64,000 bases of DNA from contig CAWGLY010000007.1 of assembly GCA_963823505.1 (NCBI GenBank), positions 1 through 64,000 on the forward strand, written 5' to 3'. A model generated the notes under the pieces. That model was not told the origin of the DNA. It worked only from the letters and a program-made list of their open reading frames with translations, and made no database searches. The translations under genes were made by a program, and so were the position numbers. Of the stretch, positions 1 through 8,728 are shown piece after piece; position 1 is the stretch's first letter, and each line of letters opens with the position of its first letter. Source of the stretch: DATHZQ01 sp963823505. GTDB lineage: Bacteria > Actinomycetota > Acidimicrobiia > Spongiisociales > UBA5794.

Positions 1-286
1 CGATGCCGCCCGCCGCATACGGCCGTCCCGCCATACGAGCGGCGAACTCATCGCCCCGGTCGCCGGCGAACACGAGGTGGCTGTGACTGTCGACGAAGCC
101 GGGGATGACGCATGCGCCCCGAGCGTCGATGCGCTCGTCCGCATCCGCACCCGACCGCTCGATCGCCACGACCCGTCCGGCGTCGATGATCAACGCAGCG
201 TCGCGCACGATGCCGAGGCGCCCCTCGCCGATGGTGGGGTCGTTGGTCACGAGCAGCCCGATCCGATCGACCGCCGTCGCCGTCAT
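1..286 (-). CDS. hutI: Imidazolonepropionase, N-terminal part (cut by window edge)
   Basis: Imidazolonepropionase opens the imidazolone ring to N-formimino-L-glutamate, the third step of histidine breakdown, in the cytoplasm. Only the first 95 residues are in the window. The start ATG lies 9 bases after GGAGG and overlaps the hutF stop as ATGA. The visible part shows the amidohydrolase N-terminal strand region and the metal-binding H-x-H in DSHSHLVFAG (residues 66-75). Last gene seen of the minus-strand hut operon, directly after hutF. The family call rests on the HxH segment, the surrounding PGFVD sequence and the hut context. Confidence 0.9.
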   Translation of the reverse strand, partial: MTATAVDRIGLLVTNDPTIGEGRLGIVRDAALIIDAGRVVAIERSGADADERIDARGACVIPGFVDSHSHLVFAGDRGDEFAARMAGRPYAAGGI

Positions 287-1545
287 CGCCACTTGCCTCC
301 CACCATCACATGGGTCACATCCTCTGGGTGTGCGGAGAAGACGACGGAGGCAAGCATGTGCTCCGGTTCGGGATGCTCCAGCCGCACCGAGTCGAGGCCG
401 ACGGTGACCAGGTCGGCCACGGCCCCGGCTTCGATCCGACCTCCGTCCGGCCAGCCCAGCGAGGCGTAGCCATCGCTCGTCGCCGCTTTCAGCATGTCCC
501 GCACCGAGTGGTTGCCGCGGATCTTGGTGGCGAGACGGGCGTTGAGCTCGACAGCCCGCGTCTCCTCGAAGGGATCGATGACCGCATGGCTGTCGCTGCC
601 GACCGTGAGGCGTGCCCCCGCCTCAACCAGGCGGCGGCTGGGACCGATCCCGTCGGCGAGGTCGCGTTCGGTGGTGGGGCAGAAACTCACGAAGGACCGC
701 GACGCCCCCAGCAGGTTGATGTCGTCGTCGGTGAGATGGGTGGCATGGACGGCGGTGAAGCGATCCCCCACCATTCCCAGGTCGCTGAACAACTGGGTAG
801 GGGTGCGGCCGTGGACGGCGAGGCATTGTGCGTTCTCCGCCGGCTGCTCCGAGACGTGGGCGTGCAACGGCGCCCCTGCACCGTCGGCCCATTCCCTGAC
901 GGCGATGATGCCCTGCGGGTCCACCGCACGCACCGAGTGCACGGCGGCGCCGAGGCGGACTCCTGCGGCGGGTTGAAGCGCCGTGTGGCGTCGCCTCCAT
1001 TGGTCAGGCGTCTCGGCAAACCGGAGCTGGGTGCCCGCCGGGTCCGCGTACCCACCGGCGATGCCGCCGTAGGTGTAGAGCGTGTCGAGGAGCGTCATGC
1101 GGATGCCGGCATCGGCCGCAGCCGCCATCACCGCCTCCGCCATGATGTTCGGATCGGCGTAGTGCTCCCCGGCAGAGTCGTGGTGCAGGTAGTGGAACTC
1201 ACCGACGACCGTGTATCCGGCGCCCAGCATCTCGACGTATGCCGCTCTGGCGATCTCGTAGTACCCGTCCGGGTCGAGCGTCGCGGCGACCCGATACATC
1301 TCGTCTCGCCAGGTCCAGAACGATCCCTCGCCGTGATGAGTGCGGCCCCGCAGCGCCCGGTGGAACGCATGGCTGTGGGTGTTGGCGAAGCCGGGAAGGG
1401 TGAGCCCGCGCATCCGGTGGGGCAGGTCCCCTGCGGTGACATCCGTGGTCACCGCGCTGATGCGCCCCCCGGTGATCTCGATGACAACGCCGTGCTCAGG
1501 GGCGTCTCCGCCGAGCCATGCGTATTCGCACCAGATCTCGGTCAT
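283..1545 (-). CDS. hutF: Formimidoylglutamate deiminase
   Basis: Converts N-formimino-L-glutamate to N-formyl-L-glutamate and ammonia. This is the branch of histidine degradation that needs a later N-formylglutamate deformylase instead of HutG formiminoglutamase. About 420 residues, usual for the family. The amidohydrolase metal motif is THSHAFHRALRG with H57 and H59, typical of HutF. The open frame continues far upstream, but the start at 1545 overlaps the stop of the deformylase gene as ATGA and gives the correct family N-terminus. The 3' end overlaps hutI the same way, so translational coupling is likely. Confidence 0.92.
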   Translation of the reverse strand: MTEIWCEYAWLGGDAPEHGVVIEITGGRISAVTTDVTAGDLPHRMRGLTLPGFANTHSHAFHRALRGRTHHGEGSFWTWRDEMYRVAATLDPDGYYEIARAAYVEMLGAGYTVVGEFHYLHHDSAGEHYADPNIMAEAVMAAAADAGIRMTLLDTLYTYGGIAGGYADPAGTQLRFAETPDQWRRRHTALQPAAGVRLGAAVHSVRAVDPQGIIAVREWADGAGAPLHAHVSEQPAENAQCLAVHGRTPTQLFSDLGMVGDRFTAVHATHLTDDDINLLGASRSFVSFCPTTERDLADGIGPSRRLVEAGARLTVGSDSHAVIDPFEETRAVELNARLATKIRGNHSVRDMLKAATSDGYASLGWPDGGRIEAGAVADLVTVGLDSVRLEHPEPEHMLASVVFSAHPEDVTHVMVGGKWR

Positions 1546-2111
1546 GCGCCTGCCCCGTCGACAAATCCGGTGATCCGATCCACAAATGCTTGCCGCTGAT
1601 GTAACTCGAACTGATCCCAGGTGGCGAGGGTGCGTGGGTTGATGCGGTCGACGATGAGGTTGCCGTCGAGGTGATCGATCTCGTGCTGGAACGTGCCGGC
1701 CGTCAGCCCCCTCTTGACCTCGTCGTGCTCCTCTCCGCTCCTGTCCCAGTAGCGCACCCGGATGTTGACATGGCGGTGCAGGTTGCCGCGCAGCGGTACA
1801 GAGAGACAGCCTTCGTTGATCTCCACGATCTCGCCGTCGAGCGGTTCCCACGTCGGGTTGACGCACACGGTCAGCGGGATCGGTGGCTTGTAGGGGTAGC
1901 GGCGATTGGCCGCCACTTCGATGGTGGTGATCCGGAACGGCGAGTACACCTGGTTGGCGGCAATCCCCGCACCGGCGGCATCCCGCATGGTGTCGATCAT
2001 GTCGTCGATGAGCTGCTGCACCTCGGGTGATGCCAGCTGTTCCCGGGTGAGGGTGCGAGTGGGCCGGCGCAGGATCGGGTGGCCGATGGGTGTGATGTCG
2101 AGAACGCTCAT
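1542..2111 (-). CDS. def: Peptide deformylase-family protein inside the hut operon
   Basis: Peptide deformylases are metal hydrolases that remove the N-formyl group from nascent proteins. The 189-residue segment from ATG 2111 has all three active-site motifs: GAGIAANQ (47-54), EGCLSVP (100-106, metal ligand C102) and HEIDH (143-147, ligands H143 and H147, catalytic E144). It looks catalytically complete. It sits between hutU and hutF with an ATGA overlap to hutF, so it may act on N-formylglutamate, the product of HutF; that is inference from position only. There is no Shine-Dalgarno sequence before ATG 2111 and the reading frame continues without a stop from the upstream lipoprotein gene (see that entry). 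Confidence 0.85.
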   Translation of the reverse strand: MSVLDITPIGHPILRRPTRTLTREQLASPEVQQLIDDMIDTMRDAAGAGIAANQVYSPFRITTIEVAANRRYPYKPPIPLTVCVNPTWEPLDGEIVEINEGCLSVPLRGNLHRHVNIRVRYWDRSGEEHDEVKRGLTAGTFQHEIDHLDGNLIVDRINPRTLATWDQFELHQRQAFVDRITGFVDGAGA

Positions 2112-3230
2112 GGGCTTGGGACCGCGACCGCGACCCGCGAGATCCACCGGTTCCCGCACGATCCGCGCAATGCCGGGGATTGCGGGCTCCATGACGACCG
2201 GCTCGGGGCCGCTCAGGTCGATGATCAGCGGGGAATGGGAGCGGCCCTCGTCGGGGAACCAGCGGTTGACGATCAGCGTGTCCCCTGCGAGGTCCAGGTC
2301 GTCGATCCGCCACGGCACCTGTTCGGGCCGGACCCCGGCCAGACGCACCGTTTCGGAGCCGGTGGCGGCGTCGACGATCACGACATCGGTGCTGACCACG
2401 ATCCCCCCGTCACGCACGAGCTCAACGTATGCGAACTGCGACCCGTCGGCGGACAGCTCGCCATAATCCGCCACGCCGCCACATTCCTCGCCCTCGAGAG
2501 CGCGTGGCGGGGCGGCAGGGAAGTCGATCTCCTCCCCGGCGAGATCGGTGAAGAACATGCCGCAGAACCCTTCCCCCGCCCATGTGCGACCAATCACGTC
2601 GCCGCCGAAAGACAGCAGCACGCTGGACTCCCACCCGGCGACCACGTCGATCTCGGTGACCATGCCGGTCGCGGCGTCAAACCGGCGCAACGTCTCAATG
2701 AGGTCCTCCGGCTGGGTGCCCTCCCACCGGGTGTACCAGACGGCGAGATCGCCACCGTCGGACCGGGCCTCGTACAGGGTCAACTGCTGACCCTCTCCCG
2801 GAACGAGCAAGTCCCGTGCTTCCGTCGAGCCTGCGGGCACCCACCACACCGTGGTCGGGGCGTCCTTCCCGTAGTAGTTCTTCCCTCGCTGGATCTGGAA
2901 CAGCAGGCCGCCCTGGGAGTCGTCGAGGGCGAATTCGACTGCGCCCGCGACGAGGGTCTCGGACGTCCCGTCGCCGCGAAGGAGGATGACTCCCTCCTCC
3001 CCGGCGATGAGGAGGTCCGGTGGACCGTCGGTGGCGGGAGATGTGGACGTTGTGGTTGGCGCGGCTGTGGAGGTGGACGGCGGTGTCGTCGTGGTGGCTG
3101 CGGCACTCGACGCAACGGCGACGGTCGTCTCTTCTGCAACGATCGTGGTCGTTGCCCCCGAGGTGTCGTCACCCCCGCACGCGGCCACCAGCAGCACCAG
3201 CGCAATCAGCAGCCCGGTGCGGTGCGTCAT
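2112..3230 (-). CDS. Lipoprotein with beta-propeller-like body, reads into def without a stop
   Basis: The start ATG 3230 overlaps the hutU stop as ATGA. The protein begins with a lipoprotein signal (MTHRTGLLIALVLLVAAC, lipidated C18), followed by a Thr/Ala-rich spacer and about 300 residues with repeated short strands resembling WD40/TolB-like propellers. Function unknown. As written, the frame has no stop and runs straight into the deformylase. A TGA in the +1 frame (2108-2110) overlaps the deformylase ATG exactly as ATGA, matching every other junction in this operon. A single-base frameshift, real or a sequencing error, near the 3' end would therefore restore a normal gene end. A true secreted lipoprotein-deformylase fusion makes little cellular sense. 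Confidence 0.7.
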
Positions 3231-4885
3231 GGCCGTTCCTGCATCGGCACCCGAACGCCGCGTTGGTCTGCCACCTCGGCTGCGAGCTCGTAGCCGGCAT
3301 CGACGTGGCGGATGACGCCCATGGCCGGGTCGTTCGTCAACACTCGCTCCAGCTTTTGCGCAGCCAGGTCGGTGCCGTCGGCAACACTCACCTGGCCGGC
3401 GTGGATCGACCGTCCGATGCCGACCCCGCCGCCGTGGTGGATGCTCACCCATGTCGCTCCCGACGAGGCGTTGACCAGACCGTTGAGCAGCGGCCAGTCG
3501 GCAATCGCATCGGAGCCGTCGGCCATGTCCTCGGTCTCCCGATACGGCGAGGCCACCGACCCGGAATCGAGATGGTCTCTCCCGATGACGATCGGCGCCT
3601 TCAGTTCGCCCGACCGCACCATCTCGTTGAACCGCAGACCCAGCCGGTGCCGTTCGCCGTACCCGAGCCAGCAGATGCGCGCCGGGAGACCTTGGAAGGC
3701 AACCCGCTCGCCTGCCATCTGTATCCAGCGGTGCAGCGCCTCGTCATCGGGGAACTCCTCCAGGACGACCCGGTCGGTGGCGGCGATGTCCGCAGGGTCC
3801 CCGGACAGCGCCACCCAGCGGAAGGGTCCCTTGCCCTCGCAGAACAGCGGACGGATGTACGCAGGGAGGAAGCCCGGGTAGTCAAAGGCTCTGTCGTAGC
3901 CGCCGAGCTGGGCTTCGGCGCGAAGGCTGTTGCCGTAGTCGAACACCTCAGCGCCCTGGTCGAGATAGCCCACCATGGCTTCGACGTGGCGCACCATGGA
4001 TGCCCGGGAGCGGCGGATGTAGCCGTCGGGATCATCGACTGCCAAACGCTGCGCCGCCTCAGGGGTGAGATCCACGGGCACGTAGGTGAGCGGATCGTGA
4101 GCAGAAGTCTGGTCGGTGACGATGTCCGCCTCGAACCCGTCGGCCAGCAACCGCGGCAAGACGTCGGCGGCGTTGCCGACCAACCCAACGGAAAGCGGGC
4201 GGCGCTCCGCCTTGGCGTCGCGGCACAACCGCAGTGCTTCGTCGTAGTCGGCGGCGAGGACATCCAGGTACCGGGTCTCCAGCCGGCGTTGCGCCCGCCA
4301 CGGGTCGACTTCGACGCAGAGGGCGACGCCGTCGTTCATGGTGACGGCCAGCGGCTGGGCGCCACCCATCCCGCCAAGCCCAGCGGTGACGGTGATGGTG
4401 CCCGCCAGGGTTCCCCCAAACCGGAGGCGGCCGATCTCTGCGAAGCACTCGTACGTGCCCTGGAGGATGCCCTGGGTCCCGATGTAGATCCACGAGCCTG
4501 CGGTCATCTGCCCGTACATGGTGAGCCCGAGGTGTTCGAGCCGCCGGAACTCGTCCCACGTAGCCCAGTCGGGAACCAGATTCGAGTTGGCGATCAGCAC
4601 TCGCGGCGCCCACTCGTGCGTGCGGAGCACGCCGACCGGCTTGCCCGACTGAACCAGCATCGTCTCGTCGGCGCGCAGCGTCTCCAACGTGCGCAGCATC
4701 GCATCGACTGCGTCCCAGCTGCGGGCGGCGCGTCCGGTGCCGCCGTACACGACGAGATCGTCGGGCCGTTCGGCGACCTCAGGGTCCAGGTTGTTCTGCA
4801 GCATTCGGTAGGCGGCTTCCTGCGGCCAGCCGAGGCAGCTGAGCGACGTTCCCCTTGGGGCTCTCATCGGTCGAGCACCGCTCAT
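3227..4885 (-). CDS. hutU: Urocanate hydratase
   Basis: Urocanase adds water to urocanate to form imidazolonepropionate, the second step of histidine degradation, using tightly bound NAD+. The 552-residue length fits the family. The conserved Gly-rich region (VTAGLGGMGGAQPLAV), the LPARICWLGYGER segment and the C-terminal GATWVSIHHGGGVGIG segment are all present. ATG 4885 is chosen because AGGAGAGG lies 5 bases upstream; the open frame extends 27 bases further. First gene of the minus-strand hut operon, divergent from hutH with 73 bases between starts, which must hold both promoters. No regulator gene is visible. Confidence 0.96.
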   Translation of the reverse strand: MSGARPMRAPRGTSLSCLGWPQEAAYRMLQNNLDPEVAERPDDLVVYGGTGRAARSWDAVDAMLRTLETLRADETMLVQSGKPVGVLRTHEWAPRVLIANSNLVPDWATWDEFRRLEHLGLTMYGQMTAGSWIYIGTQGILQGTYECFAEIGRLRFGGTLAGTITVTAGLGGMGGAQPLAVTMNDGVALCVEVDPWRAQRRLETRYLDVLAADYDEALRLCRDAKAERRPLSVGLVGNAADVLPRLLADGFEADIVTDQTSAHDPLTYVPVDLTPEAAQRLAVDDPDGYIRRSRASMVRHVEAMVGYLDQGAEVFDYGNSLRAEAQLGGYDRAFDYPGFLPAYIRPLFCEGKGPFRWVALSGDPADIAATDRVVLEEFPDDEALHRWIQMAGERVAFQGLPARICWLGYGERHRLGLRFNEMVRSGELKAPIVIGRDHLDSGSVASPYRETEDMADGSDAIADWPLLNGLVNASSGATWVSIHHGGGVGIGRSIHAGQVSVADGTDLAAQKLERVLTNDPAMGVIRHVDAGYELAAEVADQRGVRVPMQERP

Positions 4886-4958
4886 TGCACCTCTCCTTCG
4901 TGGCTGCCGCATTGTCGCGCACGGTACCCTCCGCGCTGGTGCCTGAGGAGGTCAGACG

Positions 4959-6485
4959 ATGACGGTGCATCTCGACGGTAGGGGCGTGACGATCGCTGAC
5001 GTCGTTGCGGTGGCGCGGGACGATGCGACCGTCCGGCTGACCGAGACCGCGCTCGAGCGCATCGCGGCTTCCCGTGCGATCGTGGCTCACCTTGCCGAGA
5101 CGGAGCCGACGTACGGGGTCTCGACCGGGTTTGGCGCGCTCGCCACGATGGCGATCCCGAGCGACAAGCGGGCGCAACTCCAGGTTTCACTCGTCCGGTC
5201 GCATGCCGCAGGGATGGGACCGGCTGTGGAGGTCGAGGTCGTACGTGCCATGACACTGCTGAGGGCGCGGACGCTGGCGCTTGGTTTCAGCGGTGCCCGG
5301 CCAGAGACGGCACAGGGCCTCGTCGATCTCCTCAACCATGGCATTCAGCCGCTGGTCCGCGAGTATGGCTCGCTTGGCGCCAGCGGAGACCTGGCCCCGC
5401 TGGCGCAGGTCGCCCTGGTCCTCATCGGGGAGGGAGAGGCGGAGGTCGGCGGCGTGGTGATGGAGGGTGCGGCGGCGTTGGCCGCTGCCGGGTTGTCTCC
5501 GCTCGTGCTCGCAGAGAAGGAGGGGCTGGCGCTCACCAACGGCACCGACGGCATCCTCGGCATGCTGGCGCTGGCGGTGACGGATGCACGAGCGTTGTTG
5601 ACGACGGCGGACGTGATCGCCGCACTGACCGTGGAGGGGATGCTGGCGACGGATCGGCCGTTTGCCGCCGACCTCCAGGCGCTGCGTCCCCAGCCGGGGC
5701 AGGCTGAGTCGGCGGAGAACCTGCGCCGGTTGCTCGACGGGTCGCCGCTGGTCGCGTCCCATCGCCACGATGACCCTCGGGTGCAGGATGCGTACTCGAT
5801 CCGTTGTACGCCACAGGTCCACGGTGCGGCCCGGGACACGCTGAATCACGTGGTTGGGGTTGTCGAGAACGAGCTGGCCGCCGCAATCGACAACCCGATG
5901 GTGATGCCGGACGGCCGCGTGGAGTCGTGTGGGAACTTCCACGGTGCGCCGCTCGGTTACGCCGCCGACTTCCTGGCGATCGCCCTGGCCGACGTGGGGA
6001 TGATCTCGGAGCGGCGGATGGACCGGATGCTCGACAAGACGCGCAGCCACGGTCTGCCGCCGTTCCTCGCCGACGATCCCGGAGTCGACTCCGGCCTGAT
6101 GATCGGGCACTACACCGCGGCGGCCATGTGCGAGGAGAATCGGCGGCTGGCGTCGCCATCGAGCGTCGACTCGTACCCGACGTCGGGCATGCAGGAGGAC
6201 CACGTGTCGATGGCGTGGAGTGCGGCCCGCAAGCTGCGGAAGGTCATCGCCAACCTGACGAGGATCCTGGCCGTCGAGCTGGTGGTGGCGGCCCGCGCCG
6301 TCGAGCTGCGAGCGCCGACGCCCCCCGCAGCAGCGACAGCAGCCGTCATCGCCAAGCTCCGTGAGACCGTGCCAGGCGTCGGCCCCGACCGCCACCTCAC
6401 CCCGGAACTCGAAGCCGCCGCCGACCTGATCAGCTCAGGCACGATCCGAGCCGCTGCGGAACCGGTGACCGGCGAGCTCGCCTGA
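4959..6485 (+). CDS. hutH: Histidine ammonia-lyase
   Basis: Deaminates L-histidine to urocanate, the entry step of the pathway. The 508-residue protein contains the Ala-Ser-Gly triad that forms the MIO cofactor, in SLGASGDLAPLAQ near residues 139-151. The early TYGVSTGFG segment and the C-terminal QEDHVSMAW segment are also typical. Start chosen after GAGGAGG. Transcribed away from the hutU operon. A strong 11-bp hairpin followed by TTT lies 49 bases after the stop. Confidence 0.96.
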   Translation: MTVHLDGRGVTIADVVAVARDDATVRLTETALERIAASRAIVAHLAETEPTYGVSTGFGALATMAIPSDKRAQLQVSLVRSHAAGMGPAVEVEVVRAMTLLRARTLALGFSGARPETAQGLVDLLNHGIQPLVREYGSLGASGDLAPLAQVALVLIGEGEAEVGGVVMEGAAALAAAGLSPLVLAEKEGLALTNGTDGILGMLALAVTDARALLTTADVIAALTVEGMLATDRPFAADLQALRPQPGQAESAENLRRLLDGSPLVASHRHDDPRVQDAYSIRCTPQVHGAARDTLNHVVGVVENELAAAIDNPMVMPDGRVESCGNFHGAPLGYAADFLAIALADVGMISERRMDRMLDKTRSHGLPPFLADDPGVDSGLMIGHYTAAAMCEENRRLASPSSVDSYPTSGMQEDHVSMAWSAARKLRKVIANLTRILAVELVVAARAVELRAPTPPAAATAAVIAKLRETVPGVGPDRHLTPELEAAADLISSGTIRAAAEPVTGELA

Positions 6486-6533
6486 AGTCGGCTGGTCTTC
6501 GTTCGATCCTCGAATCCACCGGTTGTGACGTGA

Positions 6534-6561
6534 CGAAGCCCCGCAGAGCGGCGGGGCTTCG
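6534..6561. terminator. Bidirectional hairpin terminator between hutH and tRNA-Ser(GCT)
   Basis: Inverted repeat with an 11-bp GC-rich stem (6534-6544 with 6551-6561) and a 6-base loop, followed by TTT on the plus strand. It lies between two convergent units and can end hutH transcription rightward and the tRNA-Ser(GCT) transcript leftward. Confidence 0.75.
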
Positions 6562-6565
6562 TTTG

Positions 6566-6655
6566 CGGAGAGGGAGGGATTTGAACCCTCGAGGAGGTTC
6601 AACACCCCCTACTCGCTTAGCAGGCGAGCGCCTTCGACCGCTCGGCCACCTCTCC
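6566..6655 (-). tRNA. tRNA-Ser(GCT)
   Basis: The 90-base sequence folds as a class II tRNA: acceptor GGAGAGG with CCTCTCC, anticodon stem CTCGC/GCGAG, loop CTGCTAA (anticodon GCT), a long variable arm and a T arm with GGTTCAAAT. Discriminator G; CCA is not encoded. It terminates the first repeat array. Confidence 0.95.
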
Positions 6656-6659
6656 TCAG

Positions 6660-7857
6660 TTGACAACAGGTTATCAGGAGCGTCACTCCATGATTTTCGC
6701 CACGGCACTCCTTCTGCCCTGTCCGCAGCCAGTCTGGTGTGAGCCGGGAGGTGAGTGCGACCGAGTCCCCCAACCGACGACAGTCTCGGCGCCGAGTAGG
6801 GGTCGGGGGGAGGATCCAGAACCACCGCGTGTCGGCGGAGGGAGTGGGATTCGAACCTTCTCCGCGTCGCCTAGCTGCCTGTGACTGCCCTGTCCGCAGC
6901 CAGCCACCACGAGCCGGGAGGTGAAGGGAAATCGAGCCTCGCCCAGAGCAACGGTCTCGGCGCCGAGCAGGCGCCGAGGAGTGCATCCACAACAACCGCG
7001 TGTCGGCGGAGGGAGTGGGATTCGAACCTTCTCCGCGCAAGGAAGCTGCCTGTGACTGCCCTGTCCGCAGCCAGTCTGGTGTGAGCCGGGAGGTGAAGGG
7101 AATCGAGGTTCGCCAGGGCAACGGTCTCGGCGCCGAGCAGGCGCCGAGGAGTGCATCCACAACAACCGCGTGTCGGCGGAGGGAGTGGGATTCGAACCTT
7201 CTCCGCGCAAGGAAGCTGCCCGTGACTGCCCTGTCCGCAGCCAGCCACAACGAGCCGGGAGGTGAAGGGAAATCGAGCCTCGCCACGACGACGGTCTCGG
7301 CGCCGAGCAGGCGCCGAGGAGTGCATCCACAACAACCGCGTGTCGGCGGAGGGAGTGGGATTCGAACCTTCTCCGCGCAAGGAAGCTGCCCGTGACTGCC
7401 TTGTCCGCAGCCAGCCACCACGAGCCGGGAGGTGAAGGGAAATCGAGCCTCGCCACGACGACGGTCTCGGCGCCGAGCAGGCGCCGAGGAGTGCATCCAC
7501 AACAACCGCGTGTCGGCGGAGGGAGTGGGATTCGAACCTTCTCCGCGTCGCCTAGCTGCCCGTGACTGCCTGTCCGCAGCCAGCCACAACGAGCCGGGAG
7601 GTGAAGGGGAATCGAGCTGCGTCCAGAGCAACGGTCTCGGCGCCGAGCAGGCGCCGAGGAGTGCATCCACAACAACCGCGTGTCGGCGGAGGGAGTGGGA
7701 TTCGAACCTTCTCCGCGTCGCCTAGCTGCCCGTGACTGCCCTGTCCGCAGCCAGCCACAACGAGCCGGGAGGTGAAGGCAAATCGAGCCTCGCCCAGAGC
7801 AACGGTCTCGGCGCCGAGCAGGCGCCGAGGAGTGCATCCACAACAACCGCGTGTCGG
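6660..7857 (-). repeat. tRNA-Ser-anchored tandem repeat array 1 (about 170-bp units)
   Basis: Directly downstream of tRNA-Ser(CGA) are tandem units of 170-171 bp. Each contains the 3' end of a serine tRNA (TTCGAATCCCACTCCCTCC on the minus strand). The copies of the 3' acceptor strand begin at plus-strand positions 7688, 7518, 7348, 7178, 7008 and 6837; a seventh, degenerate half-unit runs down to tRNA-Ser(GCT). Each unit also carries a perfect 9-bp GC hairpin (arms CTCGGCGCC and GGCGCCGAG) and a conserved segment with CACCTCCCGGCTCGT. Units are nearly identical, suggesting recent unequal crossing-over. The copies lack D and anticodon arms, so they are not tRNA genes. The layout resembles the 178-bp tyrT repeats of E. 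coli, which also start in a tRNA 3' end. Confidence 0.95.
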
Positions 7858-7945
7858 CGGAGGGAGTGGGATTCGAACCCACGGGACCCCAAAGAGGCCC
7901 ACTGGTTTTCGAGACCAGCGCCTTCGTCCGCTCGGCCATCCCTCC
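7858..7945 (-). tRNA. tRNA-Ser(CGA)
   Basis: 88 bases with acceptor GGAGGGA/TCCCTCC, anticodon stem CTGGT/ACCAG, loop CTCGAAA (anticodon CGA) and a long variable arm. CCA is not encoded. Its 3' end is the template repeated in the array that follows it. Lies 41 bases downstream of tadA on the same strand. Confidence 0.95.
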
Positions 7946-7986
7946 GGAGTCGGGAAGTGTAGGCGTGCGACCACCTGAGGCGGTTC

Positions 7987-8454
7987 TCAGCGTCGCTCAG
8001 CGAAGAACGCTTCGAGTAGTGCTCTCGACTCGTCTTCTCGTATCCCGGCAACGAGGTCGCAGCGGTGATTGAGCCGAGCGTCCTGAGGGATGTTGTAGAG
8101 GCTCCACGCCGCCCCCGCCTTGGGGTCCGGTGCCGCGAACACGATCCGCTCGAGCCTTCCCCAGACTGCCGCCATGGCACACATCGCACAAGGCTCGAGC
8201 GTCACGACCAACGTGTGATCGTCGAGCCGCCACCCCACACGACGCCTCGTTGCGGCCGACAGAACCAGCATCTCGGCGTGCGCCGTCACGTCACCGGTCA
8301 GCTCACGGCGATTGTGGTCGGCGGCAACGACGGAGCCCGATCCGTCCAGGAGCACGGCGCCGATAGGCACGTCCCCGTGCAGCATCGCCGCCTTGGCTTC
8401 ATCGAGGGCGAGATCCATCGCATCTTCGATGTGCCTGTCCGTCTGTTCCGGCAT
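7987..8454 (-). CDS. tadA: tRNA-specific adenosine deaminase
   Basis: Deaminates A34 to inosine in tRNA-Arg(ACG). The 155-residue protein has the deaminase zinc site: H59-A-E61 (catalytic E61) and PCAMC with C89 and C92. The C-terminal ESRALLEAFFAERR helix is typical of TadA. ATG 8454 is the only good start; divergent from tRNA-Ser(GGA), whose 5' end is 31 bases away. Followed on the same strand by tRNA-Ser(CGA), so the deaminase and serine tRNA may share a transcript. Confidence 0.93.
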   Translation of the reverse strand: MPEQTDRHIEDAMDLALDEAKAAMLHGDVPIGAVLLDGSGSVVAADHNRRELTGDVTAHAEMLVLSAATRRRVGWRLDDHTLVVTLEPCAMCAMAAVWGRLERIVFAAPDPKAGAAWSLYNIPQDARLNHRCDLVAGIREDESRALLEAFFAERR

Positions 8455-8485
8455 CGCTCGACCTCTCTACACTGTCGCGACCCTA

Positions 8486-8574
8486 GGAGGGATCGCATAG
8501 TCTGGCCTAGTGCGCACGCCTGGAAAGCGTGTATGGGTTTACGCCCATCGTGGGTTCGAATCCCACTCCCTCCG
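8486..8574 (+). tRNA. tRNA-Ser(GGA)
   Basis: 89 bases; acceptor GGAGGGA/TCCCTCC, anticodon stem CACGC/GCGTG, loop CTGGAAA (anticodon GGA), long variable arm ATGGGTTTACGCCCAT, T arm identical to the CGA and TGA isoacceptors. CCA is not encoded. No repeat array follows this copy, in contrast to the CGA and TGA genes. Confidence 0.95.
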
Positions 8575-8728
8575 CTGCGATCTCGGAGAACCCGTGTTCC
8601 CCCTGGTCAGAGGCGTGATCTCTGGGTGCGTCCCACCCCCTGGGTGACGGGCCACGTTCGAACCTCAGGCAGGTCACCGGCTGCTTGAGGAACGCGAAGG
8701 TGCGCTCGATACGTGCCGTTATGGGCGG

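Noticed and set aside
1546..2313. N-terminal extension of hutF into the deformylase and lipoprotein region
   Set aside because: Antisense frame-shadow within def; HutF homology starts at ATG 1545 with an ATGA overlap.
6837..7700. CRISPR array
   Set aside because: Regular spacing, but the units are 170 bp and near-identical throughout, with no short repeat/unique spacer pattern and no cas genes.
7008..7700. Additional tRNA-Ser genes
   Set aside because: Only the T-arm and acceptor 3' strand are present; no D arm, anticodon arm or 5' acceptor strand.
6609..7939. Long minus-strand open frames (353 and 418 codons) across repeat array 1
   Set aside because: They consist only of the non-coding tandem unit read in rotating frames and run through a tRNA gene or its 3' copies; no ribosome binding site.
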